Positions 63,870 through 64,000 of a stretch of 64,000 nt of DNA are shown one piece after another. Made by a program: the position numbers and the translations under genes. Positions within the stretch are counted from its first letter, which is position 1. Each line of letters begins with the position of its first letter. This DNA comes from Chitinophagales bacterium (GTDB lineage: Bacteria > Bacteroidota > Bacteroidia > Chitinophagales > Saprospiraceae), in assembly GCA_013298845.1 (NCBI GenBank), contig JAAFJN010000025.1:1-64000 (forward strand), in the 5' to 3' direction. The notes beneath the pieces were generated by a model, which had not been told where the DNA came from, ran no database searches, and worked only from the letters and a program-made list of their open reading frames with translations.

Positions 63870-64000
63870 TCACGCCTCTGCTTTCCACCACATTGGCCCA
63901 ACGGCCAGCAACAACACCAATACATTAAACAGGACATTGGAAGCATTGCCGGAAGCCACGGAACCCGTGCTGTCGAATACAAACCAGGTGAGTAGGCCCA
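63870..64000 (-). CDS. C-terminal part of a putative membrane protein (5' end outside window)
   Basis: The minus-strand frame is open from the window edge to TGA at 63870-63872, 43 residues. It reads LLTWFVFDSTGSVASGNA then a hydrophobic helix VLFNVLVLLLAVGPMWWKAEA. The helix plus short tail looks like the end of a real multi-span membrane protein. Family not recognised. Confidence 0.5.
   Translation of the reverse strand, partial: GLLTWFVFDSTGSVASGNASNVLFNVLVLLLAVGPMWWKAEA

Overview
The window comes from a member of the Bacteroidota, most likely the Saprospiria (Lewinella/Haliscomenobacter-like). The evidence is seen directly: several very large secreted proteins end in type IX secretion (T9SS) sorting domains of type A or the gliding-motility-associated type B, one carries about a dozen SprB-type repeats, Shine-Dalgarno sequences are weak, and many genes are preceded by the Bacteroidota -7 box TAnnTTTG. 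No rRNA, tRNA, CRISPR array, prophage or complete insertion sequence was found. The placement below phylum is inference.

Layout. 1-430: 3' end of a T9SS type A cargo gene and its structured 3' region. 0.5-5.6 kb: a tight five-gene operon with a PlsC-like acyltransferase, homoserine kinase (thrB), a membrane-anchored McrB-like AAA+ protein with damaged ATPase motifs, pseudouridine-5'-phosphate glycosidase (psuG) and a saccharopine-dehydrogenase-like oxidoreductase. 6.1-12.7 kb: DUF547 protein, truncated metallo-beta-lactamase-fold protein, subtilase, and a ThuA / glucose-sorbosone dehydrogenase / PKD / cytochrome c fusion. 12.7-18.0 kb: HTH regulator, helical protein and a cohesin/dockerin-like T9SS protein, all on the minus strand. 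18.4-22.5 kb: aminotransferase plus EamA exporter, facing a WbqC-like protein and a caspase-like protease with duplicated C-terminal effector-associated-type domains. 22.5-28.0 kb: SprB-repeat giant. 28.4-39.5 kb: sppA, rnz, a lipoprotein, a TonB-dependent receptor, DUF1015 plus GNAT, two secreted unknowns, gpmI and tatA. 39.6-44.6 kb: NAD(P)-binding protein, a sigma-like/TM/TPR protein, Hsp20 and a PKD-containing T9SS type B protein. 44.8-53.1 kb: a 2752-residue T9SS type B protein with two families of 0.8-kb internal repeats. 53.1-56.4 kb: dispersed palindromic repeats, a coiled-coil protein and asd. 56.4-58.5 kb: a long gene-poor region with two related non-coding elements, promoter boxes, hairpins and two small ORFs. 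58.5-64.0 kb: R2K-type ATP-grasp protein, DUF1703-type ATPase/nuclease, ligA, 180-bp tandem repeats and a partial membrane protein.

How genes work together. asd and thrB are two steps of the aspartate-to-threonine route but are 54 kb apart. The large T9SS proteins are presumably surface adhesins or matrix components. The most unusual material is the 56.7-58.1 kb intergenic cluster, the caspase with duplicated C-terminal domains, the AAA+ protein with lost P-loop lysine and Walker B glutamate, and the sigma-like domain fused to a membrane/TPR tail.
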